Below, one piece after another: positions 10,205 to 22,252 of a stretch of DNA of 64,000 nt. The translations under genes were made by a program, and so were the position numbers. The number at the start of each line of letters is the position of its first letter. Positions within the stretch are counted from its first letter, which is position 1. Location of the stretch: the NCBI GenBank assembly GCA_963555705.1, contig OY743168.1, positions 22,326,139 to 22,390,138 of the forward strand, in the 5' to 3' direction. Below the pieces are notes generated by a model. The model did no database searches. It saw nothing but the letters and a program-made list of their open reading frames with translations, and had not been told where the DNA came from. Source of the stretch: Ligustrum vulgare. Taxonomy: Eukaryota > Streptophyta > Magnoliopsida > Lamiales > Oleaceae.

Positions 10205-12845
10205 TTACCGTTATAATATGATGATTGTTAACTATATTGTTTTTCTTCAAATTTAATTTTATAATTATCAAGTCTTTCTTCAAACTCTATTTCACTATCG
10301 TACATTTCACTTCCTCTATCGTACATTTCACTTCCTCTTATTTTATATTTTATATTCTAATTTCTATCTATGATCTTCTGGAACTAAATCTTTTTCAATT
10401 ATATTAAACTAATATTTTCACTCGTGCGATATACGAGAATATGTTTATAATAGTGATTTCAATCAAAATTTATGAAAATATGTTAATTGTACAATCATAT
10501 TTATATTCTATATAAAACACAAAGTTCATGCTAAAAATAATATGCACATAGTTTTCTACCAAAAATAACTTTCCAAATATGAAAATCTATGAAACTAATA
10601 ATGTAATAAATATTTTAGCAATTATTATTGTACATGTGTCATTAATGGTATTAGAATCCGTCCTATACTATTAATGACATCAAGATTTTAATTTATTTTA
10701 ATGTATAAACTATCTTTTGTATTGTAATAGTTATTATTCTTTTGATAATTGTCGTATTATATTGAAATCGAAAAATACGTAATATTGGTGTCAAATCGAA
10801 GATCTCAATGGATACAAGCTAATAAGTGAGAGTTCTGCAACTTGGTCATCACACTTTAATTGAATCTTAGGTCTTTCATTTTCGATTGGAGCAATTTAGT
10901 ACTCAAACTCCTGATTTTTTCCAATTAAATCTTTCTTTTTTCTTTTACCTCAATTGACTTCATGCACTTCTCATGTATACTTGTCATCCAATTTCTTCTT
11001 ATTTGCTTTATTTTCTCGACTTTAAGATTATTTTTGAAATATAAACAAGTAACAACTAAATCGATATCTTTTATTCTAAAACAACAACAATATATCCCAT
11101 TAGCATATAAATAAGTGAATAAAATACACTTATCAGACATCCTTAAAACAAATACTTTATCCCCTGCGACATGAATCTAGTTTTAAGGAAAAAGATGATC
11201 AAGTTTTGTAATGATTAGCATAGTTATATTGTACAAACCTGCGTATCTCAAAAGCATCACCTAAATAACGACCTTAGCATCAACTTATGGACATGCACAC
11301 CTGAACACTTTATTTCGTTCAAGAATTCAGTAGAATGAATATCTTCAAAATTTAATAAGCATGAAGTTCTGTCTTGATACCAAGTGACAACTTTGTTTGA
11401 AAAATCATCCAGTATTCATGAAATGAAAACAAAATGTCTTAAATGGACAATGTAACCGTAAAAATCGAATCACTACATCCTGTAAGAATTTTCGTAGATA
11501 CTTCTAAGATCACAAATTTTTGTGAGGTCCAAGATCACGTGCTAATATTCTAATATTTCAACAAAAAACATTCTATAAAGTTTTTCAAAGCACGATATAT
11601 TTTTACTATGTAGATGAAAATAAGTTATATTGTATCAACGTGATTGGCGATCCAAATAAAGTCAATACATCTATATGGAAGAAGATAATAAAATGGAAAA
11701 ACTTAAACTCTTCAAAGAAAATGGTACTTACACAAAAAATCAACCCAAAATTCAAATGTATGTTTATTTTAAACAATTCTAAATACGTTCACTCTTTTCA
11801 TTAAAGCAAAAGAATGACTTAAGGAGGAAACAAATAATTAAAACCTCTCAATAAATCTTGGTGGAAGAGATCACAAAGCTCTTTACAATAAATGAACTAT
11901 ATGAAATAAGTAAATTTTTCTATTCAATTTTGCTCCCAACAACTTGAATCAATAAAACAAACAGATCAAATGTCCTTTTGCTACGAGAAATGAATTCACA
12001 TTAACCAGGAGAAGATTGTACTCAAATGAATTCTCAGATTGGAGTTATGTTTACTGTAGTTGCAAAATGCTCGTGAGTTTGAAGTCGAACTGAGGATATG
12101 CATTACATCTCCAATGTTGCATTATATGATTTTGTCGACTCCAATTGACTATGATCAGTGTTCTCAAGAATGAAATAGAACCCATTTCAGCGAATTTGTG
12201 CAGGAAATAATTACATCAATTAGTTAGAAAAGGCAAGAAATAACTATTTGGAGTCGAGTACGACTTTCTATTACTTAATTTATTGAATAAGAATTAACTT
12301 AAACTAATTTGATTTTGAGTTATTACTTGTTAAACATTGTTAGAGCTACATCGATACATATTTTAACGTCTCCTCAAGTATTGATTAATTCGATTAAGTT
12401 GCATTATATATTTAGTATGACAACGTTCTTGACTCGTTAAAGCCAACAATCAATCTCAATTATATATTTGATGAGACTCGCAACTTTTCAACAACACATT
12501 TCATCAAAATCTACTAAAAATCTGATTTTAATCTCCAAGTTTGGGCTTAATTGTAAATCTAAGAGACGGTTTAGAAAAAAAATATTTCTACAAGTAATAA
12601 AGACTTTAGAAAATAATGAGTATCGGTGCTCATCTTATGCTAAGCACTGATGACGTGTCTTACACATCTATTTGTAAATTTTAAACTTAATTCAAATATT
12701 GGGATTCATATTGATCTAATGAACACTGATATTCATCTTATTCTAAGCATCGATGACGTATCGTATTAATCATTTGGTGATTATGATCAACCAAAATTTC
12801 ATTCATCGACTTTACAAATTTTTTATCCAAATATGAGGTGTCGCA
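10205..12845. other. AT-rich intergenic DNA with scattered transposon traces
   Basis: A reverse-oriented Helitron-3'-like sequence is near 10410 and a 5'-like one near 10505. Around 11375-11400 the reverse strand reads cttggtatcaagac, which resembles a tRNA-Met-type primer binding site and may mark an LTR-element remnant. Two related stretches at about 12615-12660 and 12725-12770 share atcttatnctaagca and gatgacgt. No gene is supported. Confidence 0.5.
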
Positions 12846-12930
12846 ATGTTCAGGTTACTCTAATTTCACCTAGCCAATCTCAGGTTCGAATCTTATCCCC
12901 TTCACTCCCCTCTGATCAGGAAAAAAAAAA
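12846..12930 (+). mobile_element. Possible SINE 3' fragment
   Basis: A B-box-like ggttcgaatct is followed by a C/T-rich stretch and a run of A residues. This is the arrangement of a tRNA-derived SINE. An A box and target duplications were not found, so it may be only a fragment. Confidence 0.35.
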
Positions 12931-12958
12931 TCACATGGTTTTTCTGTAAGAAAAGGCT

Positions 12959-13064
12959 ATAAAATACTCTATTGATTCCTTGACAGATACTCATCCAAGT
13001 CAATACTGCTTAAAATACTCGATTGATGCCTTGATGGGCCCTCATGCATGCCACTACCGCTTAT
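12959..13064. repeat. Direct repeat of about 53 bp upstream of the NPF gene
   Basis: Two neighbouring stretches both read taaaatactc, attgat, ccttga, then ctcat and a shared ending near gctta. They lie about 210-310 bp upstream of the NPF start codon and could be duplicated promoter sequence. No function is shown. Confidence 0.55.
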
Positions 13065-13125
13065 ACAAATACCTCCGATTTGCTGTTTGAATGATTTGCA
13101 CAATTAAAGAAGACGAAAGTAACAA

Positions 13126-13131
13126 CACGTG
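13126..13131. promoter_or_regulatory. G-box (CACGTG) upstream of the NPF gene
   Basis: The palindrome CACGTG sits in aacacgtgtt about 140 bp before the proposed start codon at 13273. G-boxes bind bZIP and bHLH factors in plants. A single hexamer is weak evidence. Confidence 0.35.
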
Positions 13132-13272
13132 TTAAATCTTTCATCAAATCAATAATTAAATAAAAAATTCTATGGATCTTTTCTTGAATTTACCCAAGAT
13201 AAATGTCCGATTACACTCCCTCTACTGTTTACCAACTTCTGTCAATTCGGTTGGTTTTTTTGCTCCAGAGAT

Positions 13273-15795
13273 ATGTCTATTCCGATCTCTTCAGCCGCTG
13301 GAGCCGGAGTTCCACTGTTAGACAACGTAGTTGTTCATGGCTCCGTCGACTTCAAAGGTCGCCCGATCACCCGATCAGGATCCGGTGGTTGGAAGTCTGC
13401 TTTCTTCATCATAGGTACCGTACGTATTCTCTTTTTTTTTTTTTTTTAAAAAAAAAAATTTGTTAATTGTTTGTACATTTTTTACTTCTTTCTATTTATT
13501 AGGTGTTGAAATGGCTGAGAGAAGTGCGTATTATGGAATACTTTCAAATCTGATAAGCTATTTGACGGGTCCATTAGGGCAATCCACTGCAACAGCAGCG
13601 GCAAATGTGAATGTGTGGACCGGCACGGCCATGCTTACGCCGCTTTTGGGTGCTTTTGTGGCCGACTCTTTTCTCGGTCGATACTTGACCATTATTATTG
13701 CCACTGGGCTCTATATCCTGGTCAGTTCAAAACTTTTTACACCAAAATTATTCGCTGATATGCGTTTTCTATTTCCAGCTTTTAAATTACTATTTGTAAC
13801 GGTAGATAGACGTATGCAAGATATTTCAATTTAATTATATGTCAAGCTAAGCTACAGAGCTTTTAGGAGTGGTTATGCCAGGTTCAGCTGCACCAGAAGT
13901 TGCGATAATTCATAATTCTGGAGTTTTCTCTGTGTTGAAATAAATTTTGGATTCGTTATGGGGATCAGTAATCTTTCAAAATAGAAAATTTAATGAAGCA
14001 TTTTGAAAAAATACGAATAATCACAGAAGGGGGTGAGAAGATCGATGAAAATTTCTTCCCCACAAAATAAATTTAAGAAATTCATTTGCATTCTGTGTTG
14101 TCCTCTAAACAGAATATGAGAGACTTGTCGTTTTCGATGGGGTGGGGCCGCTCATCATTGAGAGTGGCTCCACGACACCACATTGAGAGACTTGTCGATG
14201 GGGTTGTCAAACTCATTTTACAAGTAGATTAATTCTTATTTAGTACATAACTTTCTTGAAATGCGCGCTATTCTTCATGGAGATGCAAATCATGTTCTTT
14301 CCATTGTTATGATCTCAGGCACTTGGCGTTATGTCCATATCTGCTGCTGCTTATTCATTCAAATCTTCCGAGTGCCAAATTACTGCAGCAAATATCACAG
14401 CATGTTCTCCGCCACAGTTTCAAGTTATTTCCTTCTTCTTCTCATTGTATATATTTGCACTAGCACAAGGTGGGCATAAACCTTGTCTTCAGGCTTTTGG
14501 AGCTGATCAGTTTGATGAGCAACACCCAAAAGAATGTGAAGACAAAAGCTCCTTCTTCAACTGGTGGTGTTGTTTCATGAATACAAGTGTTATACTGGCA
14601 CTCTATGTTTTGAACTACATTCAAGACAACCTAAGTTGGAGTCTCGGCTTTGGAATCCCCTGCATTGTCATGTGCCTTGCTCTAATAATATTTTTGCTTG
14701 GAACCACGACTTACCGATTTCGCTCACAAAGTGAAGAAAGAAGCCCGTTTTTGAGAATCGGCCGAGTATTCCTAAATTCAGCTAGGAATTGGCGGACTAC
14801 CCTGGAAGAAATATCCAAGGAAGAGGATGCTCAAGGTATTCTGCCTTATCAAGGCTCTCAACAGTTCAAGTAAGTCAACTGTCATTTTTTCCATGTATTT
14901 TGATACTTAAAAGGGACAAACAAAAGAAAGGAGCTACGAAGAAAAATACTGACTTATAGTATTTTTGGTTTAAAACAGGTTTCTTCATAAAGCATTGCTT
15001 GCACCTGCTGGTTCGGAGGAAGAAGGGAAAGTCTGTAGTATCACTGAGATTGAAGAGGCAAAGACGGTTCTCAGGCTTGTTCCAATATGGACTACGTGTT
15101 TAGTATATGCCATTATATATTCACAGTCCTCGACTTTATTCACCAAGCAAGGAGTAACAATGGATCGCCATATCACAGCCAGCCTGCAAATACCAGCCGC
15201 TTCATTTCAATCTTTTGTCAGCGTCGGCGTTGTTGTCTTCATTCCAATCTATGACCGTATTCTGGTTCCAATTGCTAGGTCCATAACTGGGAAACCCACC
15301 GGTATAACAATGCTTCAACGAATCGGAACAGGAATAGTTTTATCTTTTCTTTCCATGGTAATTGCAGCTTTAGTCGAGAGGGAACGTCTGAAAACTGCTG
15401 TCGTATATGGAATGTCGGACATGCCAAAGGCGACGGTCCCAATGAGTGTGTGGTGGATGCTGCCTCAGTACTTGCTTTTCGGAATTGCAGATGTATTTAC
15501 CTTGATCGGGCTCCAAGAATTCTTCTACGACCAGGTTCCTAAAGAACTGAAGAGTATTGGTCTTGCTCTATACCTCAGTATATTTGGCATAGGAAGCTTC
15601 TTGAGCAGCTTTCTTATCTCTGTGGTGGAGAAAGCCACCAGTGGCCCAGGTCGAGATGGTTGGTTTTCGAACGATCTTAATCGGGCTCATCTCGACTACT
15701 TCTATTGGCTACTTGCCGGGCTTAGTGCTGCTGCATTTGCTGCCTACTTGTACTTTGCAAAATCTTATATCTACAGTCGAAGAAAGAGCCTTTGA
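13273..15795 (+). CDS. NPF (NRT1/PTR family) proton-coupled transporter, complete, 4 exons
   Basis: Exons are 13273-13414, 13503-13720, 14319-14869 and 14979-15795. All introns are GT-AG, and the joined frame gives 575 codons plus stop, a normal NPF length. Start: the ATG at 13273 gives [10 protein letters not shown] and matches the ATG used by the two paralogues. Residues 50-54 are EMAER, the ExxER proton-coupling motif of the POT/PTR2 fold. Other family signatures are [16 protein letters not shown] in exon 2, GGHKPC at 171-176 with FGADQFDEQ just after, and NWW. Hydrophobic segments fit twelve membrane helices, with the long central loop around the exon 3/4 border. NPF proteins move nitrate, peptides, hormones or glucosides with protons across the plasma membrane or tonoplast. 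Overall sequence recalls the NPF5 subfamily, but the substrate cannot be inferred. No lesion is seen. Confidence 0.93.
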
Positions 15796-16268
15796 AGTTG
15801 CATAGAAACACTAACTGGACAAATATTACTAGTAGAACACTGTTGTGCAAGACAGCTAAAAATTGCTTGTTTGTGTTTTATCTTTTGTCTGGTAAAAGTT
15901 TATGTTTATAAACAATGAATGTGGTATTTTTGATGTAAAATTTGTAGTTGAAAAGTAGTTTGAAAAAATGTGTATGGTTAAAAAGTGATTTAGAGATATC
16001 TGCAAGTTTATCCATTGGAGAAAAAATAAATGAAAACCTTGCAAACTGATTACAGAGTGAGTTTTTCTTGCTTCTAGCACTAATTTATCAAGACATGTCT
16101 TTGATCAAATATTGTTATTTATGACTATAGAATATAATTCATGATATTTGAAATAAAATATTAATTTAATCTCTAATAAAAAGTTGTAATAAAATGAAGT
16201 TAGTTTTCTATGGATCGTTTGGATATTATAAATCAAGTATGTTACAATAACAAAGGTTCGCAAAATAA
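15796..16268. other. 3' flank of the NPF gene
   Basis: This AT-rich sequence would hold the 3' UTR and polyadenylation signals. A Tourist-like internal sequence (tgtgtatggttaaaaagtg) is at about 15900-16085. No gene is seen. Confidence 0.5.
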
Positions 16269-16582
16269 CCAAGAATCAAAGCGCAACAAGAAATAATAAC
16301 AACAAATGTAAGAACACTAATTTTTATGTCCGAAGGTCCGAGTTCGTCCAACTTTTGACTACGTCTTGTTGAAGCTCCACAAAGTATGGATTACGATTTC
16401 GATTTTATTAATAATTCACAAAGAATTACAAATGATGAAATATTACAACACGTCTGTAAAGATCACTCAAAGAATAATCCAAGAAAACTAAGTAGAAAAC
16501 CCTCAAACCTCACAAAGCTCACACAGAATGAACAATACAATATCGCCTCACTTACAGCCACTCAAACCACTCAGAACACTTA

Positions 16583-16758
16583 GCCCTTGTTGGAGATCAA
16601 TTATTTGGGAAAAATTGTGGTTTGAAATAGTATTTTTGGGAGGATGTGTGGTTAAAAAATGTTTGAAAAGTAAAAAATGGTAGACTTGACTAAAATAGAT
16701 GGTTGAAATTGAGTGTTGAATAAATTTGATTTACAAAAAATGGGGGTCAAACAGAGGC
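16583..16758. mobile_element. Tourist-like MITE with TTA target duplication
   Basis: It begins gcccttgttggagatca and ends gggtcaaacagaggc, an imperfect terminal inverted repeat. TTA lies immediately outside both ends. The interior holds the family's typical gtgtggttaaaaaatg. Confidence 0.75.
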
Positions 16759-16879
16759 TTAGTAAAACATTTACTAAGGATTCTCTCAAAAACAAGAAGA
16801 AATCACCAAGATATTCAACTGAGAAGGTTGAAAGATGAAGCGGCGAGAGAAAGAGCGAAATTAGGGTTAGCGTCTGTGC

Positions 16880-16883
<4 letters not shown>

Positions 16884-16928
<45 letters not shown>
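16884..16928. repeat. (gt)n(ga)n microsatellite
   Basis: About 13 gt units pass directly into nine ga units. It is length-variable by nature and a possible marker. Confidence 0.95.
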
Positions 16929-17497
16929 TCTTGAACCAGACGAAGAGCCAAGAATATATATAAGTCAGCAGCATCGGCTAGGATTAATTCCTCATATCAA
17001 ACGGCCTAGATTGAAAATGTCAAGAATCACGCCTTTGCCAATCGATAAGGCGTGATTTCAACACTGTAACTTTACAAGTTGGTCCTCCAACTTTACACTT
17101 GTATCAATTTTTCACAGAGTGCAATTAGTTGTTAAGTTTAGAAAGATTCAATTTACAATACGATCCGGAATTTATTGTTCACGATCGGTAATTAAAATGG
17201 ATATTTTGTTTTGATAAGAATCGTCGTCTCAATTTTATTTAGAAGTTCGTCTTTGACTTTAATAATAAAATTGAGACTGGACCTCATGAGATTTAATTTG
17301 TGGATTGATGATACAAATTTAATTTCACTTAATTATCGTACGTGACACACGTCATCATGCCCTCAATTTAGTTTCAATAGACGCTACCTCTGCTAGTTGA
17401 CAATATTCTCATTTCATATCGTATCCCTTTCTATAATTCCATTTTAAAATCTTCATTCATGTTACGGACATTTTTTTTCCTCTAACTCATACTCTAA

Positions 17498-18607
17498 GGG
17501 GGGTTTATTCAATTGAGATTTCGAAAGACATTTAAAGACTTTTTTTAATGGACTTCGTTAGATTTTATTGATTTTTATGGATTTTTATAGACTTTCAAAG
17601 ACTTTTGTGGACATTTATTTAAAGGATTTTCATGTACTTTTAAAGACTTTTATGGATTGATTTAAAAGACTTTAATTGACTTTCAAAGACTTTTAGAGAC
17701 TTTTATTTTTTTATTGAACAATTTGAACACTAATAAATTAATTTTTATATCTTGTGAATGTGAATATTAATAATAATTATATGTCAAGTGAATTAAAAAA
17801 AAAAAAAAAAACGTAGGAGATAAATAGAGAAATATTTGTGATTAAAAAAAATGGGGAAAAAAATAAAATCACTTCTGACATCAACATAAAAAATATGCTA
17901 TGTTCATAAAAAAATTTGAATATACAAATTTTTAAAGATTTCGATTGATTATTAATTAATATTATTGAATATACAAATTTATTTGGAGAAAATTCTAGAA
18001 TCACTTTGCTTAATTATTATTTGTTTTGATACAATTTAATTATTATTTTTCTATAAGATTTTAGTTGAATTTATTTTCATAAAAAAATTGAAAAAAAAAA
18101 TGATGAAAATAAAGAGATACAAAATATAAAGAAAAAATATTAAAATGAAAAAATATATATATAACAAGTTAAAGAGAAGAAAAATAATGATTTGTTTAGT
18201 CGTATGTTTTTAAAAATAACATGAAAGTATAGAAGAAACAAAATTACAATTTAAAGTTTTTTTTTTTTAAGTTTTGGAAAGTCTTTCAAAATCTTGGAGG
18301 TTGATGAGAGACAAATTAAGAGATTTTGTGGTTGTACATTCTGTTTAGAAGTTAGTACATAAAGGATTTCATTGGAGTCTTTAAAAGTCATTAACATTTT
18401 GAATAACACATGATTTTTAAAGACTTTTAAAAGTCTTTATTTAATGCACCATGACTTTTATGAATTTTTAAAATGTCAATTAAAATCTATATTAAATACC
18501 TCAAGATTTTTATGGAATCTCTAAAGTCTAAATTAAATACACCTAAACTTTTTAAATCCTTTAAAATCTTTAAAAGTCTTTTAAAGTTTACATTGAATAA
18601 ACCCCCC
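17498..18607. mobile_element. 1.1-kb TIR element with long subterminal repeats
   Basis: The ends ggggggtttattcaatt and aattgaataaacccccc (right end slightly diverged) are inverted repeats, with TAA outside both. Each arm carries many copies of gacttttaaagactttta-type words for some 200-300 bp. No transposase frame is visible. The TAA duplication points to PIF/Harbinger, while the subterminal repeat arrays are also seen in other DNA transposon groups. Confidence 0.75.
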
Positions 18608-20480
18608 TAACACTATAGAGCAAGCAAGTCTTATGTCTTCCTGTTAGGGCTGGACAAAAAAAACGAAACCGACGGTTCTTTCGTTCGTTTGATTTCGATT
18701 TGATTCGATTCTTCAAAATTTTAAACGGTTCTAGTTCTAAAAATCAATAACCATTCGTTTCTGGTTTTAGCTTTGAATTAGAACTGGAATAAAAAATCGG
18801 AACCGATAGAACCAAACACGATTTTTAATTATGAAACAATTTTTAACTTGATCTTTGTGTGGTGTGAAATTTGATCTTTGTGTTTTAACCAGTGTTTAGA
18901 AAATTGAAAATCGGTTCGAACCGAAAAAGGCAAAGGGTCAAGGGTTAAAAGGTTTGATCGGGTTGAACTGGAGTCGAACCGGTTTCAAATAAAAAGTTAA
19001 AAATTATTTCACAAATCATAAAATATTCTTAAAAAAAAAAAAGTTATTTTACAAATAAACCGAGATTTACTTATTTAAAAAATAAAAGCATTTACAAAAG
19101 TAGCTTAAAACAACTTGAAGAAAAAAAAAAAAACCAAAAAAAAAAGAAAGAAAGGAAAACCAGGTTTAAAAATCAGACTGATTTTTAGTACCCAATTTTT
19201 CTGGTCGAATCAGTCGGTCCGATCCGATTTTTAAACAATGGGCTCAGCGGGCCCCACCGACAGCGAGTGCTCATCTACCAAGTGGCAAGTGGGCACGGTT
19301 TCCCTGATACTTTGATTGGTGATCTTTGAGATTATGACATTTGAACTTATCTTTATTTATTGAATGATGAATGATGTTTATCGTGTTGCTTTTGTATGTA
19401 TGTCAAATAGTGATATAACTTATATTAACATTAGTCATTTAGTTTGAAAATTTTAGTTTATAAAACTAGAACCAAACAGTTTGATTATTCTCTTAGAAAA
19501 AAAAATTAAATAATTCAAAGCGCAACAAGAAATAATAACAACAAATGTAAGAACACCAATTTTTTATGTCCGAAGGTCCGAGTTCGTCCCTAAGACTATA
19601 GAGCAAGCAAGTCTTCTGTCTTCCTGTTAGGGCTGGACAAAAAAAATGAAACTGACGGTTCGTTCGTTCGTTTGATTCAATTTTATTTCTATTTGATTCG
19701 ATTCTTCAAAATTTTAAACGGTTCTAGTTCTAAAAATCAATAACCATTCGTTTCTGGTTTTAGCTTTGAATTAGAACTGGAATAAAAAATCGGAACCGAT
19801 AGAACCAAACACGATTTTTAATTATGAAACAAATTTTAACTTGATCTTTGTGTGGTGTGAAATTTGATCTTTGTGTTTTAACCAGTGTTTAGAAAATCGA
19901 AAATCGGTTCGAACCGAAAAAGGCAAATGGTTAATGGTCAAAATGTTTGATCGAGTTGAATTGGGGTCGAACCGGTTTCAAATAAAAAGTTAAAAATTAT
20001 TTCACAAATCATAAAATATTCTTTAAAAAAAAAGTTATTTTACAAATAAACCAAGATTTACTTATTTAGAAAATAAAAGCATTTACAAAAGTAGCTTAAA
20101 ACAACTTAAGGAAAAAAAAAGGAAAACCAGGTTTAAAAATCGGATTGATTTTTCGACCAGTACCCAATTTTTCTTGTTGAATCAGTCGGTCCGATTCGAT
20201 TTTTTAAACAATGGGCTCTGTGGGCCCCGCTGACAGCGAGTGCTCACCTACCAAGTGGCGAGTGGGCACGGTTTCCCTAATACTTTGATTGGTAATCTTT
20301 GAGATTATTACATTTGAACTTATCTTTATTTATTAAATGATGAATGATGTTTATCGTGTTGCTTTTGTATGTATGTCAAATAGTGATATAACTTATATTA
20401 ACATTAGTCATTTAGTTTGAAAATTTTAGTTTATAAAACTAGAACCAAACAGTTTGATTATTCTCTTAGAAAAAATTTTA
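18608..20480. repeat. Two tandem copies of an approximately 0.9-kb non-coding segment
   Basis: 18608-19507 and 19591-20480 are close copies sharing cactatagagcaagcaag, gttagggctggacaaaaaa, the ggttcgaaccgaaaaaggc block, and agtggc, gtgggcacggtttccct. The 80 bp between them repeat 16269-16350. So the second copy looks like a duplicate of the whole 16269-19507 segment that lacks the 16351-18607 part. No coding content is seen. Confidence 0.75.
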
Positions 20481-20789
20481 ATTTTTTTTTCAAAAGAATT
20501 GTTAGTTCTTAATTCGATTCGATTCCCTGAGAGACAGAACCATATGAAACTATGCACCGGCCTACTTCCTATAACACATTAGCACATCTACAATTTCATT
20601 TATCCGCTCAAGTTCTATGCAGTATATCCTCTTCAATTCCTACTTCCTCATTGATAATCGAACTTTTGGGGACAGTACTGTCCTCTATAGTAATTTTGTT
20701 ATCATATATAGCTTTACTCTAAATCTTTGCTTTACGTACATGATTGAAATGATGTAATCAGTCTAATTGTTTTCATTATATTATTTTTG
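20481..20789. other. Intergenic spacer before an NPF remnant
   Basis: No gene or bounded repeat is visible. The last part (about 20740-20789) may be former intron 3 of the NPF remnant that follows. Confidence 0.45.
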
Positions 20790-21005
20790 GTTTCTTAATG
20801 AAGCATTGTTTGTACCTGATGATTCGGAGGAGGACGTGAAGGTTTGTGCTATCAGTATCATATCATAAAGATAGAAGAGGCAAAGGCAGTCCAGAGACGG
20901 TGAGACTAGTCCCAATATGGATTACATGTTTGGTATATGTCATTGTATTTTACTATTTTTACAATCATCGCTTTATTCACCAAATAAGGAGTTACAAAGA
21001 ATCGT
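20790..21005 (+). pseudogene. NPF exon-4 remnant
   Basis: The stretch aligns with the start of exon 4 of the intact NPF gene (14979 onward). Recognisable pieces are FLNEALF, a Ser-Glu-Glu stretch, EEAKA, RLVPIWITCLVYV, and a Phe-Thr-Lys region with a stop. An insertion of about 11 nt after VCAIS breaks the frame, further small indels follow, and the CAA codon after TTC ACC AAA has become TAA. The upstream acceptor AG is lost. Nothing homologous continues past about 21005, and exons 1-3 are absent. This is a dead fragment of a former tandem copy. Confidence 0.85.
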
Positions 21006-21030
21006 TTCAACTTCTATCGCGTCTATCTAA

Positions 21031-22252
21031 TCTATTATATTTATGTTCCAATTCTTTGTTTAAAGCTTAGACAAGTATATTACTAACTTCTATCAATAAA
21101 TAAATTTTAATATTCTTCTACTACAAATAATTTTTTTTTTTCTTTTTTTTTTTTTTTAAAGAGACTTGCACTACGAAGCTAGGATTAGGATAGGATGATA
21201 CTACTTGTACAGAGTGTCTTTTAGTTTCATGAAACTATAGACTGAAATATGAGTTATGCTACTCGTACATAGAAGTTATGTTATATAAACAATCACATTA
21301 CTTGTTCCATATGAATGAGGAAATCAATTTCTTGTTATATGTATGTGATGTTGAGCTCCGGAGAAATGTCGATCACTTTAGCAGCCGGAACTCACCTTTT
21401 GGATGCTGAAACTCCACCGTTAAACGACGTAGTTCATGGTTCCGTCGATTTCAAGGGCCGCCCCGTCACACGGTCCGGATCCGGTGGTTGGAAGTCCGCT
21501 TTCTTCATCATAGGTACACCAAATCCAACCCATTTTCATATTCGACAGTTCATAGCCAAAAAAAAAAAAAAAGTGTTTCCTTATTTTTTTTTTCAATTTT
21601 GTTAGGTGTTGAAGTGGCTGAAAGATTTGCATACTTTGGAATAAGCTCGAATTTAATAAATTATTTGACGGGTCCTTTGGGCCAATCCACCGCAACCGCG
21701 GCAGAGAACGTGAATGCATGGACTGGAACGTCGGGGCTTTTGCCGCTTTTGGGTGCATTTGTGGCCGACTTCTTTCTCGGTCGATACCGGACCATTGTCT
21801 TGGCCTCTGGGCTCTATATCCTGGTCAGTCTTAAGAACTTTTCAACTCCAATCACAACTCCAATCACGTCCTACATAGCAAGTTAAAATTTGATTTGTGG
21901 GCTTATTACTACTGTTAAAATAATTCAGATTGGCAAAAAGGATTGATAGTTGTCCTTAAAGGTTACTATACAAGTCTTAGGTGTTGAATTTTAATGTAGA
22001 AATATGCCGAGGTTGTAGAGTTTATAGTAGAAGTTAAGATCCAAACATGGATGGCTGATAGCACTTGATGTTTTGATGTCTTATAATACGCCATTAATAT
22101 TCAAATGTATTCCTTGTTCTTTGGATTAGCCATTTGTCACTACAGTCTACTGGTAAGTAAGAAGCCACCAAAAGATTATCTTCCATTTAGAATTAGATGT
22201 TCTCTGTCTTTTTCGATCAATTTGGAAGCCTTTTGGCACTATGATTCTTATG
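21031..22252. repeat. Duplicated block, copy 1 (NPF 5' half and flank)
   Basis: This block matches 24662-26250 nearly base for base apart from small indels and two insertions in the other copy. It starts at attatatttatgttccaatt and ends at ctatgattcttatgga in intron 2. It retains the empty sites for a 144-bp element and a SINE present in copy 2. Confidence 0.88.
21366..21823 (+). pseudogene. NPF exon 1 + exon 2 only (truncated copy)
   Basis: Exon 1 (21366-21513) and exon 2 (21606-21823) have the same lengths and phases as in the copy at 25380, and an open frame. The encoded part includes [24 protein letters not shown], and exon 2 with an intact ExxER (EVAER) and [16 protein letters not shown]. 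The sequence is almost identical to the later copy, including intron 2, until homology stops at about 22252. There AT-rich repetitive DNA takes over. Exons 3 and 4 are missing, so no transporter can be made. It shares a recent origin with the 25380 copy. Confidence 0.88.

Larger units (their letters stand above)
16269..17497. repeat. LTR-like segment carrying a MITE and a microsatellite
   Basis: The first 80 bp (caaagcgcaacaagaaataa to gtccgagttcgtcc) recur at 19516-19590. The style resembles the minus-strand LTRs of plant copia elements, but no paired LTR, primer site or coding remnant is visible. The short open frame at 16386-16583 has no recognisable domain. Within the segment are a Tourist-like MITE (16583-16758) and a (gt)n(ga)n tract. 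Confidence 0.4.

Noticed and set aside
20846..21070. Considered as an independent small gene
   Set aside because: It is the out-of-frame continuation of an NPF exon-4 fragment with an insertion and a nonsense codon.
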